Below are positions 9,663-19,394 of a DNA stretch of 64,000 nucleotides, one piece after another (the stretch's first letter is position 1; every line of letters starts with the position of its first letter). The position numbers were made by a program, and so were the translations under genes. The notes under the pieces were generated by a model that worked only from the letters and a program-made list of their open reading frames with translations, was not told the DNA's origin and did not search any database. Source of the DNA: Hydrogenophaga sp. (lineage in GTDB: Bacteria; Pseudomonadota; Gammaproteobacteria; Burkholderiales; Burkholderiaceae_C); contig JAURYH010000028.1 of assembly GCA_030653975.1 (NCBI GenBank), forward strand, positions 1 through 64,000, read 5' to 3'.

Positions 9663-12095
9663 TCAGTGTTTCACCGCATCGGGTGCTGGCGTGGTCGCCG
9701 TCACCGTGGCAGCAGCCACCTGCGCGGCCACCTCTTCATCGGTCAGCGGTACCGGCTGCCGCTCCAGCGCAATGGCCAGTACCTTGTCGATCCATTTCAC
9801 CGGCACGATCTCCAGACCCTGCTTCACGTTGTCGGGAATCTCGGCTAGGTCCTTCACGTTCTCTTCCGGAATGATCACGGTCTTGATGCCACCACGCAAA
9901 GCCGCCAGGAGCTTTTCCTTCAAGCCACCGATCGCCGTCACTTCGCCGCGCAAGGTGATCTCTCCGGTCATGGCCACGTCGGCACGCACCGGGATGCCCG
10001 TGAGCGAGGACACCAGCGCCGTGGTCATGGCCGCACCGGCGCTCGGGCCGTCCTTGGGTGTGGCGCCATCGGGCACGTGGATGTGGATGTCGCGCTTGTC
10101 GAACTGTTCGTCCTTGATGCCGAGTGACCGGGCACGGCTGCGTACCACCGTGCGCGCCGCTTCCACCGACTCCTTCATCACGTCACCCAGCGAACCGGTG
10201 CGTGTGATGATGCCCTTGCCCGGCATGATGGCCACTTCGATCGTCAGCAAATCACCACCGACCTCGGTCCAGGCCAGACCCACCACCTGGCCGATCTGGT
10301 TCTGCGCTTCGGCGCGCCCGTAGCTGTACTTGCGCACACCCAGGAATTCGCTGAGGTTTTCAGCGTCGACCACCACGGTCGGCGTGTACTTCTTGAGCAG
10401 CAGACCCTTGACCACCTTGCGACAGATCTTGGAGAGCTCACGCTCCAGCGAACGCACACCGGCTTCGCGGGTGTAATAACGCACGATGTCGCGCACCGCA
10501 TCGTCCTTCACCTCCATCTCGCCTTCGCGGAGGCCGTTGTTCTTCAGCTGCTTCGGCAACAGGTAGCGGATCGCAATATTGGTCTTCTCCTCTTCGGTGT
10601 AGCCCGAGAGGCGGATCACTTCCATCCGGTCCAGCAGGGCTGGCGGGATGTTCATCGAATTCGAGGTGGCGACGAACATCACGTCGGACAGATCAAAATC
10701 CACCTCGACGTAGTGGTCGCCAAAGGTGTGGTTCTGCTCCGGATCCAGCACCTCCAGCAAGGCGCTCGACGGATCGCCGCGGAAGTCAGTGCCCAGCTTG
10801 TCGATTTCATCGAGCAGGAACAGCGGATTGCGCGTGCCGATCTTGGACAGACTCTGCAACACCTTGCCCGGCATGGCACCGATGTAGGTGCGGCGATGGC
10901 CGCGGATTTCGGCCTCGTCGCGCATGCCGCCCAGGGCCATGCGGACGTATTTGCGGCCGGTGGCCTTGGCCACCGACTGGCCGAGCGAGGTCTTGCCCAC
11001 ACCGGGTGGGCCCACCAGACACAGGATCGGCGCCTTGACCTTGTCAACCCGCTGCTGGACCGCGAGGTACTCAAGGATTCGGTCCTTGACCTTGTCCAGA
11101 CCATAGTGGTCTTCATTGAGCACGGTTTCAGCGTGCGCCAGATCGTGTTTGATCTTGGTCTTCTTGCTCCAGGGCAGAGCCACGAGGGCGTCGATGTAGT
11201 TGCGCACCACGGTGGCTTCGGCCGACATGGGCGACATCAGCTTGAGCTTCTTGAACTCGGCATCGGCCTTCTTGCGCGCCTCGGCGGGCATCTTGGCGGC
11301 CTTGATCTTCTTCTCGATCTCTTCGATGTCGGCGCCCTCTTCGCCTTCGCCGAGCTCCTTCTGGATCGCCTTGACCTGCTCGTTGAGATAGAAGTCGCGC
11401 TGGTTCTTCTCCATCTGGCGCTTGACGCGACCGCGGATCTTCTTGTCGACGTTGAGGATGTCCACCTCGCGTTCGAGCTGTTCGAACAGGTTTTCCAGAC
11501 GCTTGTTGACCAGATCCAGATCAAGCACGACCTGCTTGGATTCCAGCTTGAGCGGCAGGTGGGCAGCGATGGTGTCGGCCAGGCGGCCCGGATCGTCGAT
11601 GCTGGAGATCGAGGTCAGGATTTCCGACGGGATCTTTTTGTTCAGTTTGACGTACTGGTCAAACTGCTGCATCACGGCACGGCGCAGCGCTTCAAGTTCG
11701 GTCGACAACATGTCGGCACGCTCGATCGCCGGATCCACCGGATTGACACTGGCGACAAAGTGGGTCTCACCGTCGGTAATCGACAAGACCTTGGCACGCT
11801 GAACCCCCTCCACCAGCACCTTCACGGTGCCGTCGGGCAGTTTCAGCATCTGCAGGATGGTGGCGATGCAACCCATCTCGAACATGTCCTCCGTGGAGGG
11901 CTCGTCCTTGGCGGCGGCTTTCTGGGCCACCAGCATGATGCGCCGCTCCGCTTCCATGGCGGACTCCAGCGCCTTGATGCTTTTCGGGCGCCCCACAAAC
12001 AGCGGGATCACCATGTGCGGGAAGACCACCACGTCGCGCAAGGGCAGCAGTGGCAGGTCAACCGGCGTGCTGGGCAAAGGGGTTTGTCCGGACAT
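9663..12095 (-). CDS. lon: ATP-dependent protease Lon
   Basis: The 810-residue protein is a cytosolic AAA+ protease for misfolded and regulatory proteins. It has the N-terminal substrate-binding LON domain (PLLPLRDVVVFPHMVIPLFVGR), Walker A GPPGVGKTS with K368, and a C-terminal protease domain with the catalytic Ser685 (KDGPSAGAAM) and Lys728 (GLKEKLLAA), spaced 43 residues apart as in E. coli Lon. All key residues are intact. It is the last protein gene of the tig-clpP-clpX-lon group; 99 bases separate it from clpX, enough for its own promoter. Confidence 0.98.
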   Translation of the reverse strand: MSGQTPLPSTPVDLPLLPLRDVVVFPHMVIPLFVGRPKSIKALESAMEAERRIMLVAQKAAAKDEPSTEDMFEMGCIATILQMLKLPDGTVKVLVEGVQRAKVLSITDGETHFVASVNPVDPAIERADMLSTELEALRRAVMQQFDQYVKLNKKIPSEILTSISSIDDPGRLADTIAAHLPLKLESKQVVLDLDLVNKRLENLFEQLEREVDILNVDKKIRGRVKRQMEKNQRDFYLNEQVKAIQKELGEGEEGADIEEIEKKIKAAKMPAEARKKADAEFKKLKLMSPMSAEATVVRNYIDALVALPWSKKTKIKHDLAHAETVLNEDHYGLDKVKDRILEYLAVQQRVDKVKAPILCLVGPPGVGKTSLGQSVAKATGRKYVRMALGGMRDEAEIRGHRRTYIGAMPGKVLQSLSKIGTRNPLFLLDEIDKLGTDFRGDPSSALLEVLDPEQNHTFGDHYVEVDFDLSDVMFVATSNSMNIPPALLDRMEVIRLSGYTEEEKTNIAIRYLLPKQLKNNGLREGEMEVKDDAVRDIVRYYTREAGVRSLERELSKICRKVVKGLLLKKYTPTVVVDAENLSEFLGVRKYSYGRAEAQNQIGQVVGLAWTEVGGDLLTIEVAIMPGKGIITRTGSLGDVMKESVEAARTVVRSRARSLGIKDEQFDKRDIHIHVPDGATPKDGPSAGAAMTTALVSSLTGIPVRADVAMTGEITLRGEVTAIGGLKEKLLAALRGGIKTVIIPEENVKDLAEIPDNVKQGLEIVPVKWIDKVLAIALERQPVPLTDEEVAAQVAAATVTATTPAPDAVKH

Positions 12096-12194
12096 TTCTC
12101 AACCTCAACAAAAGGGTCATGGGCAGATGCGGGCGCTCGACACCGGGCGCATCATCAATTAGGCATGCACTCACTCGCGCATGCCCGCTACCGT

Positions 12195-13460
12195 TCAGGC
12201 CTGCTTGGCCGCTTCGCGGTAGACCAGCAGGGGAGGCTTGTTCTCTTCGATGGTGGACTCGTCCACCACGACTTTCTCCACGTTGCTCATGCCTGGCAGA
12301 TCGAACATGGTGTCGATCAGCGCGTTTTCCAGTATCGAACGCAGGCCGCGCGCACCGGTCTTGCGTGCCAGGGCCTTGCGGGCGATGGCTTTGAGGGCCG
12401 CCGGGCGGACTTCCAGCTCTGCGCCTTCCATGGACAGCAGCCGCGAGAACTGCTTGACCACGGCGTTCTTGGGTTCGGTCAGGATTTCGACCAGCGCATC
12501 CTCACTGAGCTCCGACAGCGCGGCAATCACCGGCACGCGGCCCACCAGTTCTGGAATCAGGCCGAACTTGATCAGGTCTTCGGGTTCGATTTCCTTGAAG
12601 GCGTCGGTCAGGCTGCGCTGCTTCTTGCTCTTGACCACCGCGCTGAAACCCATGCCCGAGGCCTCGGTGCGGTTTTCGATGATTTTTTCCAGCCCGGCGA
12701 AGGCGCCACCGCAGATGAACAGGATGTTGGTCGTGTCGACCTGCAGGAAATCCTGGTTCGGATGCTTGCGGCCACCCTGGGGCGGCACCGAGGCCATGGT
12801 GCCTTCGATCAGCTTGAGCAGGGCCTGCTGCACACCCTCGCCCGACACATCGCGCGTGATGGACGGGTTGTCCGACTTGCGGGTGATCTTGTCGATCTCG
12901 TCGATGTAGACGATGCCCTGCTGGGCACGCTCAACGTCGTAGTTGCAACTTTGCAGCAGCTTGGCGACGATGTTCTCCACGTCTTCGCCCACATAGCCGG
13001 CTTCGGTCAGCGTGGTGGCGTCCGCCATGACAAACGGCACGTTGAGCATGCGCGCCATGGTCTGTGCCAGCAAGGTCTTGCCCGAACCCGTGGGACCGAT
13101 CAGCAGGATGTTGCTCTTTGCCAGTTCCACCTCGTCCTTGCGGGCGGTCTGTTTGTGGCGCAGGCGTTTGTAGTGGTTGTAGACCGCCACCGCCAAAGCC
13201 CGTTTGGCCCCTTCCTGACCGATCACGTAACTGTCGAGATTGCCCTTCAGGTCGGCGGGCGTGGGCACGTCATCGCCCGACGCCTTGACCGATTCCAGTC
13301 CCGGCAGCTCGTCGCGGATGATGTCGTTGCACAGCTCGATGCACTCATCGCAGATGAACACCGAGGGCCCGGCGATCAGCTTCTTGACCTCGTGCTGGCT
13401 CTTGCCACAAAACGAGCAGTAAAGCGCTTTTTCACCGGAGGCGGCTTTTTTGTCGGCCAT
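12195..13460 (-). CDS. clpX: ATP-dependent Clp protease, ATP-binding subunit ClpX
   Basis: ClpX is the AAA+ unfoldase that feeds substrates to ClpP. The 421-residue protein has the N-terminal zinc-binding domain with C15, C18, C37 and C40 (CSFCGK and CDEC), Walker A GPTGSGKT near residue 125, Walker [12 protein letters not shown], and an LIGFG-type ClpP-binding loop region in the form [15 protein letters not shown]. Length is normal. It sits 166 bases downstream of clpP on the same strand. Confidence 0.98.
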   Translation of the reverse strand: MADKKAASGEKALYCSFCGKSQHEVKKLIAGPSVFICDECIELCNDIIRDELPGLESVKASGDDVPTPADLKGNLDSYVIGQEGAKRALAVAVYNHYKRLRHKQTARKDEVELAKSNILLIGPTGSGKTLLAQTMARMLNVPFVMADATTLTEAGYVGEDVENIVAKLLQSCNYDVERAQQGIVYIDEIDKITRKSDNPSITRDVSGEGVQQALLKLIEGTMASVPPQGGRKHPNQDFLQVDTTNILFICGGAFAGLEKIIENRTEASGMGFSAVVKSKKQRSLTDAFKEIEPEDLIKFGLIPELVGRVPVIAALSELSEDALVEILTEPKNAVVKQFSRLLSMEGAELEVRPAALKAIARKALARKTGARGLRSILENALIDTMFDLPGMSNVEKVVVDESTIEENKPPLLVYREAAKQA

Positions 13461-13626
13461 GAGATTTGGGGTTCAGAAAGACGGAGAGATGCAACGGGAA
13501 CAATGATAGTTCAAGCCTGCAATGTGACAAATGCCGAAAAAGCACCTCTTTGGGCACGGATCAGGCGGTTCGGAGAAGATTCTGGACCGGTGGGCACCTT
13601 GACGGCCCCCATCAAGCCCATCGGCA

Positions 13627-14247
13627 TCAGGCTGCGATAGCCCCACGCTTTTCGATCACCTTGTCGATCAGGCCGTATTCGGCCGATTCGGCGGCCGACA
13701 TGTAGTAGTCGCGTTCCGTGTCGCGTGCAATGCGCTCCAGCGGCTGCCCTGTGCGTTCGGCCAGAATCTTGTTGAGCTGCTCGCGGGTCTTGAGGATTTC
13801 GCGGGCCTGGATTTCGATCTCGGTCGCCTGACCGCGGCTTCCACCTGACGGCTGGTGGATCATGATCTTGGAGTTGGGTAGCGAGAAGCGCTTGCCCTTG
13901 GTTCCCGCGGCCAGCAGGAAAGCACCCATGCTGGCAGCGAAGCCACAGCACAGGGTGGACACGTCGGGCTTGATGAAGTTCATCGTGTCGAAGATCGCCA
14001 TGCCGGCGCTCACGGAACCGCCGGGCGAGTTGATGTAGAACGAAATGTCCTTGTCGGGGTTTTCACTCTCCAGGAACAGCAGTTGCGCGACGACCAGGTT
14101 GGCCGAGTGGTCATTGACCTCACCCACCAGAAAGATCACGCGCTCCTTGAGCAGGCGCGAATAGATGTCGTAGGCGCGCTCGCCGCGGCCCGAGGTCTCG
14201 ATCACCATGGGCACCATGCCCAAGCCCTGAATGTCCATTGCGCTCAT
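13627..14247 (-). CDS. clpP: ATP-dependent Clp protease proteolytic subunit ClpP
   Basis: The 206-residue serine peptidase forms the tetradecameric Clp chamber. The catalytic triad is visible as Ser106 (GFAASMGA), His131 (MIHQPSGG) and Asp180 (DTERDYYMS). The start at 14247 ([10 protein letters not shown]) is preferred because GGAGA lies six bases upstream; an in-frame ATG at 14271 would add eight residues. The gene follows tig after a hairpin terminator, so clpP probably has its own promoter in the 227-base gap as well as read-through. Confidence 0.97.
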   Translation of the reverse strand: MSAMDIQGLGMVPMVIETSGRGERAYDIYSRLLKERVIFLVGEVNDHSANLVVAQLLFLESENPDKDISFYINSPGGSVSAGMAIFDTMNFIKPDVSTLCCGFAASMGAFLLAAGTKGKRFSLPNSKIMIHQPSGGSRGQATEIEIQAREILKTREQLNKILAERTGQPLERIARDTERDYYMSAAESAEYGLIDKVIEKRGAIAA

Positions 14248-14379
14248 GCGTTTCTCCATGTGTTGATGCATAACATGCCACTACTGTAACCAACCTGCCA
14301 AAGCCGCCACACAGTCGCGGCTTTGGCCGAGGTATGCATATGGCGTGCCTGTTGAAAAAGGCAAGCGCCGGGGAACAAA

Positions 14380-14403
14380 AAAGGGCGGATTGCTCCGCCC
14401 TTT
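14380..14403 (-). terminator. Hairpin terminator after tig
   Basis: A 10-bp perfect stem (AAAGGGCGGA / TCCGCCCTTT) with a 4-base loop, followed on the minus strand by a further T-run. It separates tig from clpP although they form a conserved gene cluster. Confidence 0.8.
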
Positions 14404-14474
14404 CCAGTCCTGACGTGACCGCGGATCCCGACCGGTGCCGCAAGCGACCCGACCGCTGACCCGCTGTGGGCCAA

Positions 14475-15785
14475 TCAGGCCTGACCCATCAGCTCATCGA
14501 AGCTGATCGACTTTTGATTGATCTTGGCCTTGGACAGCACAAATTCGGTCACGTTGTTCTCGATCACGATGGCTTCCACTTCGGCCATGCGGCGGTTGTC
14601 GCCGGTGTACCAGCGCACCACGTCAGCCGGCTTCTCGTAAGAAGCAGCGAGCTCGTCGATGTGGGCCTTGATCTGCTCGGACGTGGCGTGCAACTCGTTG
14701 GCACGCACCAGCTCGGCCACCACCAGGCCCAGGCGCACACGGCGCTCAGCCTGGGGACGAAACAGGTCGTCGGGGATCGGTGCCTTGTCGGCGTCTTTCA
14801 CTCCGCGTTGCTTCAGGTCGGCGCGGGCGCCTTCGACCAGGCGGTCCAGCTCGGCCTGCACCACCGACTTCGGCAGGTCCAGCTCGGCCTTGGCGGCCAG
14901 GGCATCCATCGCAGCCTGCTTGTTGCGGGCCTGCAGGCGGTGTTTGACTTCGCGCTCCAGGTTTTTCTTGATGTCGGCGCGCAGGCCTTCGACCGTGCCT
15001 TCAGCGATGCCGAGCGACTTGGCCAGCGCCTCGTCCACATCGGGCAGGTGGGCGGCTTCGATCTTGTTCACGGTGACCAGGAAGTCGGCGGTCTTGCCGG
15101 CCACGTCCTTGCCGTGGTAATCCTCAGGGAAGGCCAGGGGGAAGGTCTTGGACTCGCCCGACTTCATGCCGCGCACGGCGTCTTCAAATTCCTTGAGCAT
15201 CTGGCCATCGCCAACGATGAACTGGAAGCCTTCGGCCTTGCCGCCTTCAAAAGCTTCGCCGTCGATCTTGCCGGCGAAGTCGATGGTGACGCGATCGCCG
15301 TCGACGGCGGCCTGGTCCTGCGCGCGTTGCGCAAAGGTGCGGCGCTGCTTGCGCAGGATGTCCAGCGTGCGGTCAATGGCGGCATCGTCCACTTCGGCCG
15401 AAATCTTCTCGACTTCAGCGGTGGACAGGTCTTCGATCTTGACCTCGGGGTACACCTCGAAGACGGCGTCAAAAGCCAGCTGGCCTTCGGGCGATTCTTC
15501 CTTTTCGGTGATCTTGGGCTGACCGGCGACACGCAGCTTGGCTTCGTTGGCGGCGGTGGCAAAGGCCTCGCCCACCTTGTCGTTCATGACCTCGTAGTGC
15601 ACCGAATAACCATAACGCTGGGCCACCACGTTCATGGGGACCTTGCCGGGACGGAAGCCATCCATCTTGACATCGCGGGCCAGGCGCTTGAGGCGCTTGG
15701 ACACTTCGCTCTGGATCACTTCGGCCGGCAGTGTCAGCGTGATCTTGCGCTCGAGCTTTTCCAGGGTTTCAACGGTCACGGTCAT
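14475..15785 (-). CDS. tig: Trigger factor (ribosome-associated chaperone / PPIase)
   Basis: The 436-residue protein has the three-part structure of trigger factor: N-terminal ribosome-binding domain (MTVTVETLEKLERKITLTLP and the following region; the signature loop is GFRPGKVP), central FKBP-type PPIase domain (about residues 150-245), and helical C-terminal domain. The start at 15785 has GGAGA upstream; the longer frame adds nine residues without a ribosome-binding site. It heads the tig-clpP-clpX-lon protein quality-control cluster. Confidence 0.97.
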   Translation of the reverse strand: MTVTVETLEKLERKITLTLPAEVIQSEVSKRLKRLARDVKMDGFRPGKVPMNVVAQRYGYSVHYEVMNDKVGEAFATAANEAKLRVAGQPKITEKEESPEGQLAFDAVFEVYPEVKIEDLSTAEVEKISAEVDDAAIDRTLDILRKQRRTFAQRAQDQAAVDGDRVTIDFAGKIDGEAFEGGKAEGFQFIVGDGQMLKEFEDAVRGMKSGESKTFPLAFPEDYHGKDVAGKTADFLVTVNKIEAAHLPDVDEALAKSLGIAEGTVEGLRADIKKNLEREVKHRLQARNKQAAMDALAAKAELDLPKSVVQAELDRLVEGARADLKQRGVKDADKAPIPDDLFRPQAERRVRLGLVVAELVRANELHATSEQIKAHIDELAASYEKPADVVRWYTGDNRRMAEVEAIVIENNVTEFVLSKAKINQKSISFDELMGQA

Positions 15786-15856
15786 GGCTTTCTCCAAAAG
15801 GATGTCGGTCAACCAGCCACTCTGGCCAACCGGTAAGAATCTGTTCGTCTGTGAGG

Positions 15857-15943
15857 TGGTGCGCGGGGGGGGACTCGAACCCCCACACCATTGCTGGCGT
15901 CAGGACCTAAACCTGGTGCGTCTACCAATTTCGCCACCCGCGC
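15857..15943 (-). tRNA. tRNA-Leu (anticodon UAG)
   Basis: An 87-base class II tRNA with acceptor GCGCGGG / CCCGCGC and an encoded CCA. The loop TTTAGGT gives anticodon TAG. It lies just upstream of tig on the same strand. Confidence 0.95.
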
Positions 15944-16015
15944 GCCTGACACTCGGGCAAGTCACGGCAGCGGTTGAAGGCTGTGCAACTTGGAACCCTG
16001 CTTTTCGGCAACCTT

Positions 16016-16714
16016 CTATTGTAGCGGTTGCCCGCCCTCGCCTTTCACCTGTTGCCCATCGATGCCCAGTCGTTGCCGCAGCGCGCGCACCGCGCTGCCG
16101 GGCGTGGTCAGCACCGGCAGTCCCAGTGCCTGCTGCACCGCAGCCTGCGCACGCGCCATGCTGAACTGCGCCAGGGCGATCACGGTGCAGCCCTGTCGGG
16201 CCAGCGCCGCGGCGGCCAGCACCACACGGGCGTCGTGGGCTGCGGTATCGCCCCGGTTCAAAGACTCCATCGCACCGGCAGCGAGCTCGGCGCGCAGGTC
16301 CGTGCCAGGCGGGAACTCGGGAGGCATGGACGTCAGCGTCGGCGCAAACGAGGCGATCAGCCCGACCCGTCCGCCCAGCGCCACCGCTTCGGCCACCATG
16401 GCCTCGTTGGGCTTGAGCACCGGCATGTGCGGTCGGCGCAGCGCCACCGCCTCGATGCAGGGCCCGAAGGCCGAGCAGGTGAACAGGATGCCCTGCGCGC
16501 CCGTGCCCTCGGCGTACGCGGCCAGCGCTTCAAAACGCTGGTGCATGGCGGTATCGAGCCCCTGACCACCCAGTGCGGAAGTTCGGGCGAGGTCGGATGA
16601 CAGGCTGTCATCGAGCAGGTTCATGCGCTGCGCCTGGGGCCATTCGCGCTCCAGCTCGGCGTTGATGGGCGCCACCGAGTGCATCAGCGCATGAATGAGC
16701 GCGATGCGCGTCAC
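16016..16714 (-). CDS. Asp/Glu/hydantoin racemase superfamily protein
   Basis: This 232-residue protein belongs to the Asp/Glu racemase fold (PF01177-like). The first half keeps the catalytic-type cysteine in GILFTCSAFGPCIE, but the position of the second cysteine (GCTHYP in MurI) reads ALAQFSMA, so the classical two-cysteine racemase pair is incomplete. It may be a one-base epimerase, a lyase-like relative or a specialised racemase. The start is a GTG at 16714 that overlaps the TGA of the TRAP permease (GTGA), so it is coupled to transport; the longer upstream frame is not supported. Its operon partners point to uptake and processing of an amino- or oxo-acid. Confidence 0.8.
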   Translation of the reverse strand: MTRIALIHALMHSVAPINAELEREWPQAQRMNLLDDSLSSDLARTSALGGQGLDTAMHQRFEALAAYAEGTGAQGILFTCSAFGPCIEAVALRRPHMPVLKPNEAMVAEAVALGGRVGLIASFAPTLTSMPPEFPPGTDLRAELAAGAMESLNRGDTAAHDARVVLAAAALARQGCTVIALAQFSMARAQAAVQQALGLPVLTTPGSAVRALRQRLGIDGQQVKGEGGQPLQ

Positions 16715-19287
16715 GCCGGCACGCCCTCGCGGGGCCGCCGGGCACGTTGCAGCCCCATCACCAGCAGCAACAAGACCATGGCAGGCAAGAACAACCACTC
16801 TTTGGCCGGGCGTTCAGCCGGCACTTCGGCCGACACGATGCGGAAGCCCTGCTCCATGCCCAGCTTTTCAGCCGGGCTGCCAAACTTCACGGCGGCGATC
16901 AGCAGCTCGTCGCCCTGCGCCATCACCGTCAGGCCCGCGTTGGCCATCCGCTCGCGCGCTGTGCCGGGTTGACCCAAGGGCAACAGCACCCCTTTGCGGA
17001 TGTCCTTGCCATCCAGGTTCATGCCTTCGATCCAGATCCGCTTGCCCGCACCGGCCGGCGCTTGCTCGATGAGCGACGTCATCTGGGCGGCGGGCACCTC
17101 GTCAAACGGCGGATAGAGCATGTCCCACCAGAAACCGGGCCGGAACAAGGTGAAGGTGATCAGCAACAAGGCCAGGGATTCGTACCAGCGCGACTTGACC
17201 AGGAAAAAGCCTTGCGTGGCTGCGGCAAACACCAGCATGGCCACCGTGGCACTGACGACGGTGAGGATGAGGTGCAGGGGGCCGGACAGCCCGATCAACA
17301 ATAACTGGGTGTTGAAGATGAACAGGAACGGCAGGATGGCCGTGCGCATGCTGTAGTAGAAGGCCGTGATGCCGGTCTTGATGGGGTCGGCGCGCGCAAT
17401 CGCCGCCGCTGCAAACGAGGCCAGCCCCACCGGCGGCGTGACGTCGGCCATGAGGCCGAAATAAAACACGAACATGTGCACCGCGATCAGCGGCACGATC
17501 AGGCCGCTCTGCGCGCCCAGCTCCACCACCACCGGCGCCATCAGTGTGGACACCACGATGTAGTTGGCCGTGGTGGGCAGGCCCATGCCCAGGATCAGGC
17601 TGATGAGCGCCACCAGCACCAGCATGAGCATGAGGTTGCCGCCCGAGAGCAGCTCCACCAGTTCGGTCATCACCAGGCCCACGCCAGTGAGCGACACCGT
17701 GCCCACGATGATGCCGGCCGCCGCGGTGGCCACGCCGATGCCGATCATGTTGCGCGCGCCGGTGGCCAGGCCATCCACCAGGTCGGCAAAACCCTGCCGG
17801 GTGGCCGCACCCAGGCCACCGTGGCCGCGAAACACCGCGGTGATGGGCTTTTGCGTGAGCATGACGAAGATCATGAAGAGCGTGGCCCAGAAGGCGGACA
17901 GGCCTGGCGACATCTGCTCGACCATCAGGCACCAGATCAGCACCACCACCGCCAGCAGGTAGTGCAGGCCGGACTTCACGGTGGGCCCGGTTTCGGGCAG
18001 TTCGAACACGGGCGCGTTCGGGTCGTCCAGCTCCAGGACGGGCTGTCGGGCACCGAACCAGAGCAGGCCGACGTAGCTGGCCAGCAGACCGGCACCCACC
18101 ACCCAGACGGCGGCATCGCCCATGACGGTCTTGATCCAGCCAATGCCCCAATACACCGCGCCGGAGAGCACGATGAATCCCGCCACCGTCATGGCAAACG
18201 ACATCATGCGCTGCCCCGCCGTGGCGGTGCCGCGTCGCGGCAGGCCGACCATGTTGGCCTTGAGGGCCTCCAGGTGCACGATGTAGACCAGTGCGATGTA
18301 GGAAATGATGGCCGGCAGGAATGCGTGCTTCATCACCTCGATGTAGGGAATGCCGACGTACTCCACCATCAGGAAGGCGGCCGCGCCCATCACCGGCGGC
18401 ATGATCTGGCCATTCACCGAGCTCGACACCTCGACCGCGCCGGCCTGGTCGGGCCGGTAGCCCACCCGCTTCATGAGCGGGATGGTGAAGGTGCCGGTGG
18501 TCACCACATTGGCGATCGACGAACCGGAAATGATGCCGGTGGCCGCCGACGACAACACCGCCGCCTTGGCCGGGCCGCCACGCATGTGACCCAGCAGCGC
18601 AAAGGCCGACTTGATGAAATAGTTGCCGGCACCCGCCTTGTCCAGCAGCGAGCCGAACAGCACGAACAGAAAGATGAAACCGCTGGACACCCCCAGCGCA
18701 ACGCCGAACACGCCCTCGGTGGTCAACCACTGGTGGCTCATGGCGCGGTTGAGCGAGAACCCGCGGTGGGCAATCATGTCGGGCATGTAGGGCCCGCCAA
18801 AGGTGTAGCCCAGGAACACCAGCGCCACGATCACCATGGGCAGGCCCAGCACGCGCCGGGTGGCTTCCAGCAGCAACACGATACCGACCGCGCCGGTGTA
18901 GACGTCCATCGGTGTGGGCTGGCCGGGCCGGGTGGCCAGTTCCTTATAAAACAGGAACAGGTAGGCGGCACAGAAGGTGCCAACCAAAGCGAACACCCAG
19001 TCCGTGACCGGCACATAGGCGCGCGGCGAGCGCCTGAACGCGGGGTACGCCATGTACGACAGGAACACCGCAAAGGCGAGGTGGATGGCGCGGGTTTCGG
19101 TGTCGTTGAACACCAGAATACCCAGACTGAACGGCAGCGGCGAGGCGATCCAGAGCTGGAACAACGACCAGGCCAGCGCGACGGCCAGCAGCATGCGGCG
19201 CATCCAGGGACCGGGTTCGCGACCGCCGGTGTCGTTGTCGGCAACCAGCTGGTTGACATCGACTTCGGGTGCGGTGTGGGTTTTCAT
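16711..19287 (-). CDS. TRAP transporter, fused small/large permease (TAXI type)
   Basis: An 858-residue membrane protein of the 4TM/12TM fusion class of TRAP permeases (TIGR02123-like). The N-terminal four-helix DctQ-like part is followed by the DctM-like core with GIISGSSIANVVTTGTF and LGMGLPTTANYIV, typical of TAXI-TRAP. A soluble C-terminal extension of roughly 150 residues contains a PDZ-like segment (GSPAEKLGMEQGFRI). It uses the sodium gradient to move the ligand brought by the periplasmic protein encoded just upstream. The ATG at 19287 gives the family N terminus. A terminator hairpin lies between binding protein and permease. Confidence 0.95.
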   Translation of the reverse strand: MKTHTAPEVDVNQLVADNDTGGREPGPWMRRMLLAVALAWSLFQLWIASPLPFSLGILVFNDTETRAIHLAFAVFLSYMAYPAFRRSPRAYVPVTDWVFALVGTFCAAYLFLFYKELATRPGQPTPMDVYTGAVGIVLLLEATRRVLGLPMVIVALVFLGYTFGGPYMPDMIAHRGFSLNRAMSHQWLTTEGVFGVALGVSSGFIFLFVLFGSLLDKAGAGNYFIKSAFALLGHMRGGPAKAAVLSSAATGIISGSSIANVVTTGTFTIPLMKRVGYRPDQAGAVEVSSSVNGQIMPPVMGAAAFLMVEYVGIPYIEVMKHAFLPAIISYIALVYIVHLEALKANMVGLPRRGTATAGQRMMSFAMTVAGFIVLSGAVYWGIGWIKTVMGDAAVWVVGAGLLASYVGLLWFGARQPVLELDDPNAPVFELPETGPTVKSGLHYLLAVVVLIWCLMVEQMSPGLSAFWATLFMIFVMLTQKPITAVFRGHGGLGAATRQGFADLVDGLATGARNMIGIGVATAAAGIIVGTVSLTGVGLVMTELVELLSGGNLMLMLVLVALISLILGMGLPTTANYIVVSTLMAPVVVELGAQSGLIVPLIAVHMFVFYFGLMADVTPPVGLASFAAAAIARADPIKTGITAFYYSMRTAILPFLFIFNTQLLLIGLSGPLHLILTVVSATVAMLVFAAATQGFFLVKSRWYESLALLLITFTLFRPGFWWDMLYPPFDEVPAAQMTSLIEQAPAGAGKRIWIEGMNLDGKDIRKGVLLPLGQPGTARERMANAGLTVMAQGDELLIAAVKFGSPAEKLGMEQGFRIVSAEVPAERPAKEWLFLPAMVLLLLVMGLQRARRPREGVPA

Positions 19288-19324
19288 GCAGATCGGTGTG
19301 TTGTGGTTTTGAAGAAAGAGCAAC

Positions 19325-19354
19325 AAAAAAGCCCTGACGAGTCAGAGCTTTTTT
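19325..19354 (-). terminator. Attenuating hairpin between TAXI binding protein and TRAP permease
   Basis: An interrupted stem (AAAAAAGC / GCTTTTTT with inner CTGAC / GTCAG) followed on the minus strand by a T-run. Because the two flanking genes encode parts of one transporter, it probably lowers permease expression relative to the binding protein. Confidence 0.75.
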
Positions 19355-19394
19355 GCGGCGTCAGTCCGGCAGGACCTCGGCAGTCAGCCGGACC

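Noticed and set aside
10713-13640. A 975-residue plus-strand frame opposite lon and clpX.
   Set aside because: It lies antisense to two strongly conserved genes and has no recognisable domain.
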